Below, piece by piece: positions 1 to 8,159 of a DNA stretch of 64,000 nt. The DNA lies in assembly GCF_007827455.1 (NCBI RefSeq), contig NZ_VISM01000001.1, positions 2,023,501 to 2,087,500 of the forward strand, read 5' to 3'. The translations under genes were made by a program, and so were the position numbers. The stretch's first letter is position 1; each line of letters starts with the position of its first letter. This stretch comes from Lutibacter sp. Hel_I_33_5 (GTDB taxonomy: Bacteria; Bacteroidota; Bacteroidia; Flavobacteriales; Flavobacteriaceae). The notes beneath the pieces are model-generated. The model was not told the DNA's origin. It saw nothing but the letters and a program-made list of their open reading frames with translations, and did no database searches.

Positions 1-981
1 TTGTGATAGATTGTTTTTTACAAATTGTGATAATTTTGCAAATTGCGTATCTATAAAATCCATCGGAACACTAGCCCACTCAAAAATAGATTGAAAAATC
101 AATAATAAAATTCCGAAGAAAATTACATATCCAAATATTTTATGGGTAAAAATTTTATCTAATTTTGCTCTCGTTCCTGTTGCTTTTTTCGCATCAATTT
201 TATACGTTTTTTTAAGGATTTCATTTATTCGTTGATAGCGATAAATGGTTTCTTTATGTTGATACTTTTTTAGCTTAAAAATATCTTCTTTAAACGCTAA
301 TAATTGTTCTTTTTCTTCTTTCGTAACGCTTGATGGAAAATTATTTTGAGTTATCATTAGCCACAATTCATACAAGGTATAATTTGGACTTACCTTTTTT
401 AACTCGGCAAAATAATCAGCATCAATTTTAGTGTTTACCGCACACATGGGTGCCGTTTTTGAAGCTACAAAACAAGTAACAATCGCTTTTTTTAAGTTTT
501 TAAAGCCTTCATTTTTTCTCGCGCTAACTAAAACGATATCAGATTTTATTTCTTTTTCTAGCTGTTTAATATCAATAAAAATACCTTTACGTTCCATTTG
601 ATCTGCCATGTTAATCACCAATAATGTTGGAATGGCTAAATCTTTTATTTGAGAAAATAGTAAGAGATTTCTTTTTAAGTTTTGAGGTTCTGCTACTACT
701 ACAATTACATCAGGAGAATCGGCATCCTTCTTTTCTAACAAAGTTTTTAAAACAATACTTTCATCCAACGATGTTGGATTAATACTATACGTTCCTGGTA
801 AATCTGTAATTGTTGCAGATTGTTGATCGGAAAGTTTAGAAGTTCCTTCTTTTTTATCAACTGTAACACCAGGATAGTTTCCTACTTTTTGATGTAATCC
901 TGTAAGTTGATTAAAAAGTGATGTTTTTCCAGTATTTGGATTTCCTATTAAAGCTACTTTTATGTTTTTTTTTGTAGCCAT
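1..981 (-). CDS. feoB: Ferrous iron transporter FeoB, N-terminal part (truncated by window edge)
   Basis: FeoB is the inner-membrane GTPase-coupled Fe2+ permease. The minus strand from 981 reads 327 codons without a stop and leaves the window before the transport core ends. The G domain is clear: P-loop GNPNTGKTS near residue 12 (usual form GNPNAGKTT), the G3 motif DLPGTYS, and a G4-type INMAD. A helical linker follows, and the first membrane segment (FGYVIFFGILLLIF) begins near residue 295. The ATG overlaps the feoA stop codon (TAATG), which suggests translational coupling. The operon is probably iron-regulated through the palindrome at 1271-1287. The identification is firm; only the C-terminal half is missing. 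Confidence 0.95.
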   Translation of the reverse strand, partial: MATKKNIKVALIGNPNTGKTSLFNQLTGLHQKVGNYPGVTVDKKEGTSKLSDQQSATITDLPGTYSINPTSLDESIVLKTLLEKKDADSPDVIVVVAEPQNLKRNLLLFSQIKDLAIPTLLVINMADQMERKGIFIDIKQLEKEIKSDIVLVSARKNEGFKNLKKAIVTCFVASKTAPMCAVNTKIDADYFAELKKVSPNYTLYELWLMITQNNFPSSVTKEEKEQLLAFKEDIFKLKKYQHKETIYRYQRINEILKKTYKIDAKKATGTRAKLDKIFTHKIFGYVIFFGILLLIFQSIFEWASVPMDFIDTQFAKLSQFVKNNLSQ

Positions 982-1205
982 TATTCTTTAATAATTGAAA
1001 TTTTTGCAGCGGTTTCTTCTCTAATTGCTAAATGACTTCCATTTACACAGATATATAATGGATCTTTTAAGGGAGCAATTTGAATTAGTGTAACTTCTGC
1101 TCCAGGTAAACAACCCATTTCTAGTAATTTTAACGGAATATTATCTAAAGCAACTTCAGTAATAATTCCAGTTTCACCAATTTCTAAAGAAGCAATTGTA
1201 TTCAA
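981..1205 (-). CDS. feoA: FeoA, SH3-like accessory protein of ferrous iron transport
   Basis: This 74-residue cytosolic protein is a typical FeoA. It is a single small beta-barrel (SH3-like) domain with the conserved LLEMGCLPGAEV stretch and the ending HLAIREETAAKI. FeoA is thought to bind FeoB and modulate its GTPase or transport activity. It is the first gene of the feoAB operon, and its stop codon overlaps the feoB start by one base. The start codon is 54 nt downstream of a good Bacteroidetes-type -7 element. Confidence 0.95.
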   Translation of the reverse strand: MNTIASLEIGETGIITEVALDNIPLKLLEMGCLPGAEVTLIQIAPLKDPLYICVNGSHLAIREETAAKISIIKE

Positions 1206-1218
1206 TTATTGTTTTTTA

Positions 1219-1244
1219 TAAAAAAATCCCTGAAAATGCAGGAA
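1219..1244 (-). terminator. Weak intrinsic-terminator-like hairpin in the feoAB leader
   Basis: On the minus strand TTCCTG pairs with CAGGGA (six pairs, one of them U-G) around a six-base loop, followed directly by seven T residues. By position it could end the SCO-family gene, but it lies downstream of the predicted feo promoter and 14 nt before the feoA start. It may therefore act as an attenuator or partial terminator in the feo leader. The stem is short, so its efficiency is uncertain. Confidence 0.5.
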
Positions 1245-1258
1245 TTATAAATGAAGTA

Positions 1259-1290
1259 CAAAGATATGAATTTAGAATGATTCTAAACAA
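1259..1290 (-). promoter_or_regulatory. Predicted feoAB promoter with embedded palindromic operator
   Basis: Reading the minus strand, TTG (1290-1288) is followed by 21 bases and then TATCTTTG (1266-1259), which matches the Bacteroidetes -33/-7 pattern (TTTG and TAnnTTTG). The spacer is almost filled by TTTAGAATGATTCTAAA (1271-1287), a perfect 8-1-8 inverted repeat resembling DtxR/MntR- or Fur-type metalloregulator boxes. A repressor bound there would block the polymerase. The regulator's identity is inferred; the motifs are directly visible. Confidence 0.65.
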
Positions 1291-1291
1291 G

Positions 1292-1972
1292 TTATTTTCT
1301 GCTATACTCTTCTTTTAATAATGCAATGTCGTCCATGATTTTTTTCATGTCTTTTTGTTTTGTTCCATCGTACAACCCTACAATTCTTCGTTCTTTATCA
1401 ATCAAAACAAAGTTTTCTGTATGAATGAAATCGTTTTCATCACCATTTCCTTCATCCAAAGCTGCAAAATAGCTTTTCCTAGCTAAGGCATAAATCTGCT
1501 TTTTATCTCCCGTAGTAACATGCCATTTAGCATCATTAACACCTTTTTCAATAGCATATTTTTTAAGTATAGAAACGCTATCAATTTTTGGTGTAACCGA
1601 GTGTGATAAAAACATAATATCATCATCATTTTTATAATAATCTTGTAACTCACTCATATTATAAGCCATCATGATACATATAGATTGGCAACGAGTGAAA
1701 AAGAAATCAGCGATATAAATTTTGTCTTTAAATGTATTATTAGTGACAAACTCTCCGTTTTGATTGATTAATTTAAAATCTGCAATGGTATGATTCTTCT
1801 TTTTATTTCTAACCGAAATATCCACTAAACGTGGGTTGATATCAATCGGATTTAAACGAGGTAACTTTTTATCAACCTTTAATAAATTATAAAAAACTGG
1901 AATTACAATGGCTGAGAAAACCACAAAAAAAAGGATGGTGAATTTAGATTTTTTTAAAAACTGTAGATTCAT
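1292..1972 (-). CDS. SCO1/SenC-family thioredoxin-fold copper chaperone-like protein
   Basis: This 226-residue protein has one N-terminal membrane anchor (about residues 11-30) followed by a periplasmic thioredoxin-like domain. The SCO signature is visible: C95-QSI-C99 in TRCQSICIMM and a conserved His184 in DFIHTENFVLID. Together these form the Cu-binding site used in cytochrome oxidase CuA maturation or thiol redox work. The residues around the cysteines differ from the common TxCPxVCP form, but all three ligands are present. The gene stands alone, and its stop codon abuts the feo promoter. Confidence 0.88.
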   Translation of the reverse strand: MNLQFLKKSKFTILFFVVFSAIVIPVFYNLLKVDKKLPRLNPIDINPRLVDISVRNKKKNHTIADFKLINQNGEFVTNNTFKDKIYIADFFFTRCQSICIMMAYNMSELQDYYKNDDDIMFLSHSVTPKIDSVSILKKYAIEKGVNDAKWHVTTGDKKQIYALARKSYFAALDEGNGDENDFIHTENFVLIDKERRIVGLYDGTKQKDMKKIMDDIALLKEEYSRK

Positions 1973-2105
1973 TTTGTAAACATCTTCTGCAAATTTAATA
2001 CTTAAAAAATCACTGTAAAACTAAAGCGAGTTAATACTTATCAAAAAACTTTGTTAAAACAAAAATTCATTGATTTTAGGGCTTTTACAACTCTTTTTAA
2101 AAACG

Positions 2106-2113
2106 TACATTTG
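2106..2113 (+). promoter_or_regulatory. Possible -7 element (TACATTTG) upstream of rseP
   Basis: TACATTTG fits TAnnTTTG and ends 28 nt before the ATG at 2142. No convincing -33 element is seen 19-21 nt upstream. Its position inside the longer possible reading frame (TTG at 2070) is a further reason to prefer the 2142 start. Confidence 0.3.
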
Positions 2114-2141
2114 TGGCTATCTAAAAATTGAATTACAGCAG

Positions 2142-3488
2142 ATGGAAATATTAATTAAGGCGTCGCAATTTATTTTAAGCCTTTCTTTATTAATTGTACT
2201 ACACGAATTAGGACATTTTATACCCGCAAAAATATTTAAAACCAAAGTAGAGAAATTCTATTTATTTTTTGATTATAAATTCTCATTATTCAAGAAAAAA
2301 ATAGGCGAAACTGTCTATGGTATTGGTTGGATTCCGTTAGGTGGTTATGTAAAAATTGCTGGAATGATTGATGAAAGTATGGATACCGAGCAATTAAAAG
2401 AAGAACCTAAACCTTGGGAATTTAGATCTAAACCAGCATGGCAACGTTTAATTATTATGCTAGGTGGAGTATTTGTAAATTTTGTTTTAGGTATCTTAAT
2501 TTATATCTGTTTAATGTGGGCGTATGGTGAACAATATTTACCAAATGAAAATGTAAAAGATGGTGTTTGGGTACAAGATCAACTAGCTGTTGATTTAGGT
2601 TTAGAAACTGGAGATAAAATTTTAACCATTGATGGACAAACAATTAAAAAATTTAGAGATTTACCTATTGAATTTATTAATGGAAACAACTATCAAATAG
2701 AGAGAAATGGTCAAGTTTTAGATAAAGAAATTCCGATTGATTTTATTTCTAAATTAGTTGATAGAGGTAAAGATGCAGGTGGATTTTTATTTCCGAGATA
2801 CCCTTTTGTTATTAGAAATCTAGAAAAAGATTCTTTAAATAGTAATGCCGATATAAATCCGAAAGATATTATTACTGCAATAAACGGTAAAAACCTACCT
2901 TATTATGATTTAGCTAAAGAAGAATTGGCAAAATATAAAGGTCAAGATATTTCTTTAACTATTAAACGAGGTAATGAAATTAAAGAAGTTTCTGTTAAAG
3001 TTTCTGATTATGGAAATATTGGTGTTGGTTTTGCAGGCACTACAAACAAAGATTTAGAAAAATTAGGGTATTACAAATTAGAAGATATTAACTATTCTTT
3101 TACAGAAGCTATTCCAGCTGGAACTAAAAAAGCATGGACTACATTAACTAGTTATATTAAACAATTAAAGAAAATTTTTAACCCAAGTACGGGAGCTTAT
3201 AAAGGTTTAGGTGGTTTTATTTCTATTGGAAGTATTTTCCCATCAGAATGGAGTGCCCAATCTTTTTGGAACATTACAGCGTTCTTATCAATTATGTTAG
3301 GTTTTATGAACTTATTACCAATACCTGCTTTAGATGGTGGACATGTAATGTTTACTTTATGGGAAATGATTACAGGGAAAAAACCGAGTGATAAATTCCT
3401 TGAATATGCGCAAGTAACTGGTTTTATTTTATTAATTATATTATTGGTTTTCGCAAACGGAAATGATATTTTTAGACTATTCAATTAG
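2142..3488 (+). CDS. rseP: RseP-type site-2 zinc metalloprotease with PDZ domains
   Basis: This 448-residue inner-membrane protease would carry out regulated intramembrane proteolysis, classically of anti-sigma factors and signal-peptide remnants. HELGH at residues 21-25 in the first membrane helix supplies two zinc ligands and the catalytic Glu. The third ligand motif, NLLPIPALDGG, lies near residue 395. The middle carries two PDZ-like segments (LGLETGDKILTIDG and SNADINPKDIITAING). An in-frame TTG at 2070 would add 24 residues, but ATG 2142 gives the usual N-terminus and length. The gene is convergent with the small zinc-ribbon gene downstream. Confidence 0.93.
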   Translation: MEILIKASQFILSLSLLIVLHELGHFIPAKIFKTKVEKFYLFFDYKFSLFKKKIGETVYGIGWIPLGGYVKIAGMIDESMDTEQLKEEPKPWEFRSKPAWQRLIIMLGGVFVNFVLGILIYICLMWAYGEQYLPNENVKDGVWVQDQLAVDLGLETGDKILTIDGQTIKKFRDLPIEFINGNNYQIERNGQVLDKEIPIDFISKLVDRGKDAGGFLFPRYPFVIRNLEKDSLNSNADINPKDIITAINGKNLPYYDLAKEELAKYKGQDISLTIKRGNEIKEVSVKVSDYGNIGVGFAGTTNKDLEKLGYYKLEDINYSFTEAIPAGTKKAWTTLTSYIKQLKKIFNPSTGAYKGLGGFISIGSIFPSEWSAQSFWNITAFLSIMLGFMNLLPIPALDGGHVMFTLWEMITGKKPSDKFLEYAQVTGFILLIILLVFANGNDIFRLFN

Positions 3489-3497
3489 TAATAAGAA

Positions 3498-3668
3498 CTA
3501 CTTTATTGATTTTTTAATATTTATAGAAAGGTTAAATGGCTTGATATAAAGATATCTTGCAAGGCATTTTTCGCATATATATGCTTTAGACATAGGAATA
3601 AATTTAAGTATAAATTTACGCTTACGTCTTTCTCTTTCTTTTGAGCCACAAGTTGGGCATGCTTTCAT
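3498..3668 (-). CDS. Small zinc-ribbon protein (56 aa)
   Basis: The minus strand encodes 56 residues beginning MKACPTCGSKERERRKRK and ending at TAG (3500-3498). Two cysteine pairs, CPTC (C4, C7) and CEKC (C32, C35), are 24 residues apart, as in a single zinc ribbon. A strongly basic stretch ERERRKRK follows the first pair, which suggests contact with RNA, ribosome or DNA, though the function is unknown. The gene ends 10 bp from the convergent rseP stop. It fills most of the gap between rseP and bioB; in the remainder (3669-3835) I see only AT-rich sequence. Confidence 0.75.
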   Translation of the reverse strand: MKACPTCGSKERERRKRKFILKFIPMSKAYICEKCLARYLYIKPFNLSINIKKSIK

Positions 3669-3835
3669 AAATTGGGGAACTTTAAAAGCAAGTTACATTA
3701 TTTCTCATTAAAAAGAAAAAATAAAGCACTTGAACTTTATAGGGGAAACACCTGTTTTTAAAGAATATACTATTTATTTGTTCGTAAAATTGCTTGTTTA
3801 TTTTTCCATTTTAGTATCAATTGTTGTAAAAACAG

Positions 3836-3866
3836 AAAATCATCAATAATTTTATTGATGATTTTT
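3836..3866 (-). terminator. Terminator of the biotin operon, after bioB
   Basis: A perfect 11-bp inverted repeat ATCATCAATAA / TTATTGATGAT with a 2-base centre (3839-3862) is flanked by A-rich sequence on one side and T-rich on the other. It lies 28 nt beyond the bioB stop codon and could work in either direction. Confidence 0.75.
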
Positions 3867-3890
3867 ATAGTCTAAAAAGTAAAATAAAAC

Positions 3891-4988
3891 TTACACGGTA
3901 ATTTTTTTCCCTTTCAATTTTGCAGCTTCATTTCTATCAATTTTATGATCTGGTCTTGTCCATTTAGGCTTTTCTCCTAAAGATTGAAATTGAGAATCTT
4001 CTGCTTCAACAGTTTGAGGTTGCACCTTTTTTGTAAATGGTTTTTGAGGATGTAACCCTAAAAGTTTAAACATTTTCATGTCTTCATTTACATCAGGATT
4101 AGGTGTAGTCAATAATTTATCGCCTGCAAAAATTGAATTTGCACCAGCAAAGAAACACATTGCTTGTCCTTCTCTGCTCATTTGTGTTCTTCCTGCTGAT
4201 AATCGAACTTGAGTTTCCGGTAATACAATTCTAGTTGTTGCAACCATACGAATCATATCCCAAATTTCAACAGGTTTTTCATCTTCTAAAGGCGTTCCTT
4301 CAACAGCAACTAAAGCATTAATTGGTGTAGATTCTGGCTGTGGATTCAACGTTGATAATGCCACCAACATTCCAGCTCTATCTTCAGCAGATTCTCCCAT
4401 TCCAATAATTCCACCAGAACAAACAGTAACATTTGTTTTACGAACGTTATCAATCGTATCTAATCGATCTTGATACCCACGCGTAGAAATTACTTCTTTA
4501 TAATATTCTTCAGACGAATCTAAATTATGATTGTATGCATACAAACCGGCTTCGGCTAATCGTTGTGCTTGATTTTCGGTAACCATTCCAAGCGTACAAC
4601 AAACTTCCATATCTAATTTGTTGATACTTCTAACCATATCTAAAACTTGATCGAATTCTGGTCCATCTTTTACATTTCTCCAAGCAGCACCCATACAAAC
4701 ACGAGAACTTCCACTTTCTTTTGCTCGTAATGCCTGTGCTTTTACTTGATTCACAGTCATTAAATCATTCCCTTCTACACCAGTATGATAACGTGCTGCT
4801 TGCGGGCAATATCCACAATCTTCTGAGCATCCACCAGTTTTAATAGATAATAACGTTGAAACTTGAACCACATTAGGGTCGTGTTGTTTTCTGTGAATTG
4901 TTGCTGCCTCATACAGCAATTCCATCATCGGTTTATTATATATTTCTAGAATTTCTTCTTTGGTCCAATTATGTCTTACTTCGCTCAT
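3891..4988 (-). CDS. bioB: Biotin synthase BioB (radical SAM)
   Basis: BioB inserts sulfur into dethiobiotin, the last step of biotin synthesis. The radical-SAM [4Fe-4S] motif is C54-SED-C58-GY-C61. Other BioB landmarks are SRVCMGAAWR, ICSGGIIGMGES-like VCSGGIIGMGES, and TQVRLSAGRTQM, which carries the Arg ligand of the [2Fe-2S] sulfur-donor cluster. The protein is 365 residues, with a charged C-terminal tail of about 40 residues. It is the last gene of the biotin operon, separated by 55 nt from the ketoacyl synthase gene. Confidence 0.97.
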   Translation of the reverse strand: MSEVRHNWTKEEILEIYNKPMMELLYEAATIHRKQHDPNVVQVSTLLSIKTGGCSEDCGYCPQAARYHTGVEGNDLMTVNQVKAQALRAKESGSSRVCMGAAWRNVKDGPEFDQVLDMVRSINKLDMEVCCTLGMVTENQAQRLAEAGLYAYNHNLDSSEEYYKEVISTRGYQDRLDTIDNVRKTNVTVCSGGIIGMGESAEDRAGMLVALSTLNPQPESTPINALVAVEGTPLEDEKPVEIWDMIRMVATTRIVLPETQVRLSAGRTQMSREGQAMCFFAGANSIFAGDKLLTTPNPDVNEDMKMFKLLGLHPQKPFTKKVQPQTVEAEDSQFQSLGEKPKWTRPDHKIDRNEAAKLKGKKITV

Positions 4989-5043
4989 AAATATTGAGTT
5001 AATTTGGTGTCAAAAATAAGGATTATGAATTGTAATTTACGAA

Positions 5044-6264
5044 TTATTTTGTCAATAAAATAGAAACTGCATTTCCGCCAAAACCAACGGCATTAACCAA
5101 TATTTTTTTAACGGATTTTGGTTTGACTTGCTCTTCAGCAAAAGGGACAGGTATTACTTTTTGATATTGCAACATTAAGATTCCTAATTCTAGACTTAGC
5201 AAACCTGACGCCCCAAAAGTATGTCCGAGTTTCCATTTATTAGTAGTTAGAAAAGGAATTTTGTTACAAAAAAAATTTTTTATCGCGTTAATTTCCGATT
5301 GATCTCCTTTTATAGTTCCTGGTGCGTGCATTACAATAACATCAATTTCATCTAAAGAAATATCTCCTAAAGCCATTTTCATAGATTTCTGAAAACAAAT
5401 TGCATTTGTAGAAATAGACGTATTATGTTTTAACACTTCTGTAGCAAAACCAATTCCCGAAATCTGCGCGATTGCATTCTTAGAGATACCTTTTTCTAAG
5501 CAAATAGCTGAAGCGCCTTCACCTAAAACCATCGTATTTTTTTTCTTCGTTAGATCAAAAGCTTTACATGGATAAAACTGCTTTGTCATTTCGAACGTAG
5601 TCGAGAAATCTATTTTATTTTGATGAGATTCTGAAACAAGTTCAGAATGACGGTTTGCATACACTTTTAACGCTTGCATCTGCGCGATTGTAAAATCGGT
5701 TAAAGCTGCTTCGCTTCCGCCAACTAAAAACTTGTCGGACATTCCTGAATTAATCCAAGCAACGCCATTTAGCAAGGAATGTAAAGCTGTGGAACAAGTA
5801 ATAGAATGTGAAATTTCAGGACCGTTAGTTTGTAAATCATGGGCTACCCAAGATGAAATATTTCCCAATGTTGTTGTTGGCGAACTTAACGTTGAAGATT
5901 TTTTTGTGTCTAAAAATTCTTTGTAATAATTTTCAAAAAGCGTTGTTGCTCCTCTCGAAGATCCAAAGTTTACTCCAAAATTATCATCTTCTTTCCAGTC
6001 CGTTTGTTCAATTGCTTTCCTAGAAACATATATTGCAAAAAGAACCGTATCATCTAAATTTTTGTACTTAGAATCAGTATTCTTTAATAGCTCTATTTCT
6101 TTTTTATCTTCTTTAGAAAGTTGGGCTACTAAAGCTGAAAAATGATCAAACTTCTTTTCTGTTAGAAAATGATTATCGTTTAGATAATTATTCCAAATTT
6201 GAGTTTGATTACTTCCTAACGCAGAAAGTGATGCAATAGCTGTTATAGAAATTGGTTGCTTCAT
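5044..6264 (-). CDS. Beta-ketoacyl synthase (KAS I/II-like) of the biotin operon
   Basis: This 406-residue thiolase-fold protein has the full C-H-H triad of FabB/FabF-type condensing enzymes: Cys157 in HSITCSTALH, His313 in VIVMHAPGTIKGD, and His348 in KWKLGHTFGASG with Lys345. It sits between bioA and bioB, so it may take part in making the pimeloyl precursor; that role is inferred from position. It is not FabH/BioZ-like. Residues 205-227 (RHSELVSES...TTFEMT) do not look like KAS sequence. They are encoded by a palindromic repeat inserted in frame (5585-5651), between VYAN and QFYPCKAFD. Confidence 0.85.
   Translation of the reverse strand: MKQPISITAIASLSALGSNQTQIWNNYLNDNHFLTEKKFDHFSALVAQLSKEDKKEIELLKNTDSKYKNLDDTVLFAIYVSRKAIEQTDWKEDDNFGVNFGSSRGATTLFENYYKEFLDTKKSSTLSSPTTTLGNISSWVAHDLQTNGPEISHSITCSTALHSLLNGVAWINSGMSDKFLVGGSEAALTDFTIAQMQALKVYANRHSELVSESHQNKIDFSTTFEMTKQFYPCKAFDLTKKKNTMVLGEGASAICLEKGISKNAIAQISGIGFATEVLKHNTSISTNAICFQKSMKMALGDISLDEIDVIVMHAPGTIKGDQSEINAIKNFFCNKIPFLTTNKWKLGHTFGASGLLSLELGILMLQYQKVIPVPFAEEQVKPKSVKKILVNAVGFGGNAVSILLTK
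5585..5651. repeat. Dispersed palindromic element inserted in frame in the KAS gene
   Basis: This 67-bp element has imperfect terminal inverted repeats: GTCATTTCGAAC at one end and, on the other strand, GTCATTCTGAAC (10 of 12 identical). Inside are the pieces GTAGTCGAGAAATC and GATTCTGAAACAAG, characteristic of short intergenic repeats in flavobacteria. Here it lies within a coding region and is translated without shifting the frame or adding a stop. Confidence 0.8.
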
Positions 6265-6279
6265 AAATAGATTGCAAAA

Positions 6280-7545
6280 CTACACTATTTCTAAAGCTGC
6301 TTCAATAGTTTTATATACTTTTTGCAGTTCTAAGTCTGTAATTATATAAGGTGGCTGAATGTAAATTGTATTTCCCAACGGTCTTAGAAAAACACCTCTA
6401 TCCATAAAAAACTGTAATAACTGATCGCGTAATGTACCGTAACGGCTAGAATTTGTATTCAAATCGATAGCAAGAATAACGCCTTTAGATCGTGTTGCGT
6501 TTACTTTAGAATGATTTTTTATACGTGCTTCAAATGCTTTATGTGCGTTTGAAATCTGTTTAATGTTTTTTTGAATTTCATCAGTTTGTAATAATTCAAT
6601 GGCTGCTATAGCTGCGCTACAAGCAATTGGATTTGCAGAATACGTATGACAATGAAAAAAACCTTTTGCCATGTCATTACTCAAAAACCGACTATAAATT
6701 TCTTCTGTACATGAGGTAATTGCCATAGGAATCAAGCCTGCTGTTAATGCTTTGCTTAAACAAATAATGTCGGGTTTGGTAGCTATTTCGTTGGATGCAA
6801 AATGATTTCCTGTTTTACCAAAGCCAGTCATTACCTCATCTGCAATAGTTAAAATTTTATTTTCTGAACAGAATTTTAGGATTTCATTTAAATCGTCTGC
6901 TTTATGAATTTGCATCCCTGCGGCACCTTGTACTAAAGGCTCATAAATAAATCCTGCGATATTATTTTCTGCAATTATTTTTTCTAGTTGATGTATTATT
7001 TCTTTGTTATTTGTTCCATTTGGAACAGGAATTCGTTCAATATCCATCAGAAAATCTTCGAATGGGCCATTGTAAACAGACAATCCAGAAACAGACATAG
7101 CACCAAAAGTATCACCATGAAATCCGTTTTCTAAAGCAATAAAAGTATTTCGTTTTTCCCCTTTATTAAAATAGTATTGCAATGCCATTTTAATACCGGC
7201 TTCAACTGCGGTTGATCCATTATCGTTAAAGAAAATTCGATTCTGATTTTCTGGCAAAATTTTAATTAATTCTTCTGATAATTTTACGGCAGGTTCATGC
7301 GTAAAGTCACTAAACATTATTTGATCTAATGTTTGCATTTGTTTGTAAACACAACTCGTAATAAATTCATTACAATGACCAAACATGCAGGTGTACCAAG
7401 AAGAAATGGCATCTATATATTCGTTGCCTTTTTCATCGGTTAAAATGCATCCTTTTGCTTTTACAATACCTAAACTATTTGGATGCGTTTGATGCTGTTT
7501 TAATGGATGCCACAGATGTTTTTTGTCTCTTTCTTGTAAACTCAT
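6280..7545 (-). CDS. bioA: BioA, adenosylmethionine-8-amino-7-oxononanoate aminotransferase
   Basis: This class-III PLP aminotransferase converts 8-amino-7-oxononanoate (KAPA) to 7,8-diaminopelargonate with SAM as amino donor. It has 421 residues. Family landmarks are WHPLKQHQ at the N-terminus, GSTAVEAGIKMALQY (PLP phosphate), Asp236 in ADEVMTGFGKTG, and the PLP lysine Lys265 in CLSKALTAG. Its ATG overlaps the bioD stop by 4 nt, so it is part of the same operon. The KAS gene follows after 15 nt. Confidence 0.96.
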   Translation of the reverse strand: MSLQERDKKHLWHPLKQHQTHPNSLGIVKAKGCILTDEKGNEYIDAISSWYTCMFGHCNEFITSCVYKQMQTLDQIMFSDFTHEPAVKLSEELIKILPENQNRIFFNDNGSTAVEAGIKMALQYYFNKGEKRNTFIALENGFHGDTFGAMSVSGLSVYNGPFEDFLMDIERIPVPNGTNNKEIIHQLEKIIAENNIAGFIYEPLVQGAAGMQIHKADDLNEILKFCSENKILTIADEVMTGFGKTGNHFASNEIATKPDIICLSKALTAGLIPMAITSCTEEIYSRFLSNDMAKGFFHCHTYSANPIACSAAIAAIELLQTDEIQKNIKQISNAHKAFEARIKNHSKVNATRSKGVILAIDLNTNSSRYGTLRDQLLQFFMDRGVFLRPLGNTIYIQPPYIITDLELQKVYKTIEAALEIV

Positions 7546-8159
7546 AACTTTTCTTTAAACAATTCTGCGTATTCTTTTATCACATTTTTATCAAAATAAG
7601 GTTCTTCATCTATGCGTCCAATAATTGGAATGTTTGTCATTTTTTTGATAATGCCTTCTGTTGTTTTATGTTCGCTTCCAGAGAAAATAATGGAGACATT
7701 AAAACCTCTTTCTTTTAATAAATTTACGGTTAATAAGGTGTGATTTATACTTCCTAAATAATGACGTGAAACCACAACTACATGATATTCAGGTTGAATA
7801 ATATCTAAAATTGTATCAGTATCGTTTAGCGGAACTAGCAATCCGCCAGCTCCTTCAATTACTAAATTGTTACTAGTTTTAGGCGCTGTAATTTCATTTA
7901 AATCAATTGTGATTTTATCAATTTCAGCTGCTGCATGCGGACTTATAGGAGTTTCTAGCGCATACCTATTTTTATGAAAAACGGATTTAGAATTTGAGAT
8001 TAAACTTTTAACTTTTTTGGTATCGCAAAACTCTAATTCTCCCGCTTGTACAGGCTTCCAATAATCGGCTTCTAAAGCTTCTGTTATAATAGCAGAAGCG
8101 ACGGTTTTACCTACTTCAGTAGAAATTCCGGTGATGAAATATATTTTTTGTTTTTTCAT
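7542..8159 (-). CDS. bioD: BioD, dethiobiotin synthetase
   Basis: BioD makes the ureido ring of dethiobiotin from diaminopelargonate, CO2 and ATP. The 205-residue protein starts with the deviant P-loop GISTEVGKTVAS (residues 11-22). It also shows WKPVQAG, the substrate loop ETPISPHAAAE, and VIEGAGGLLVPL, all typical of BioD. It overlaps bioF upstream and bioA downstream by 4 nt each (ATGA), indicating tight translational coupling. Confidence 0.96.
   Translation of the reverse strand: MKKQKIYFITGISTEVGKTVASAIITEALEADYWKPVQAGELEFCDTKKVKSLISNSKSVFHKNRYALETPISPHAAAEIDKITIDLNEITAPKTSNNLVIEGAGGLLVPLNDTDTILDIIQPEYHVVVVSRHYLGSINHTLLTVNLLKERGFNVSIIFSGSEHKTTEGIIKKMTNIPIIGRIDEEPYFDKNVIKEYAELFKEKL

Noticed and set aside
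2070..2141. Upstream TTG extension of rseP by 24 codons
   Set aside because: ATG 2142 gives the normal RseP N-terminus, with HELGH at residues 21-25, and a -7-like element lies within the extension.
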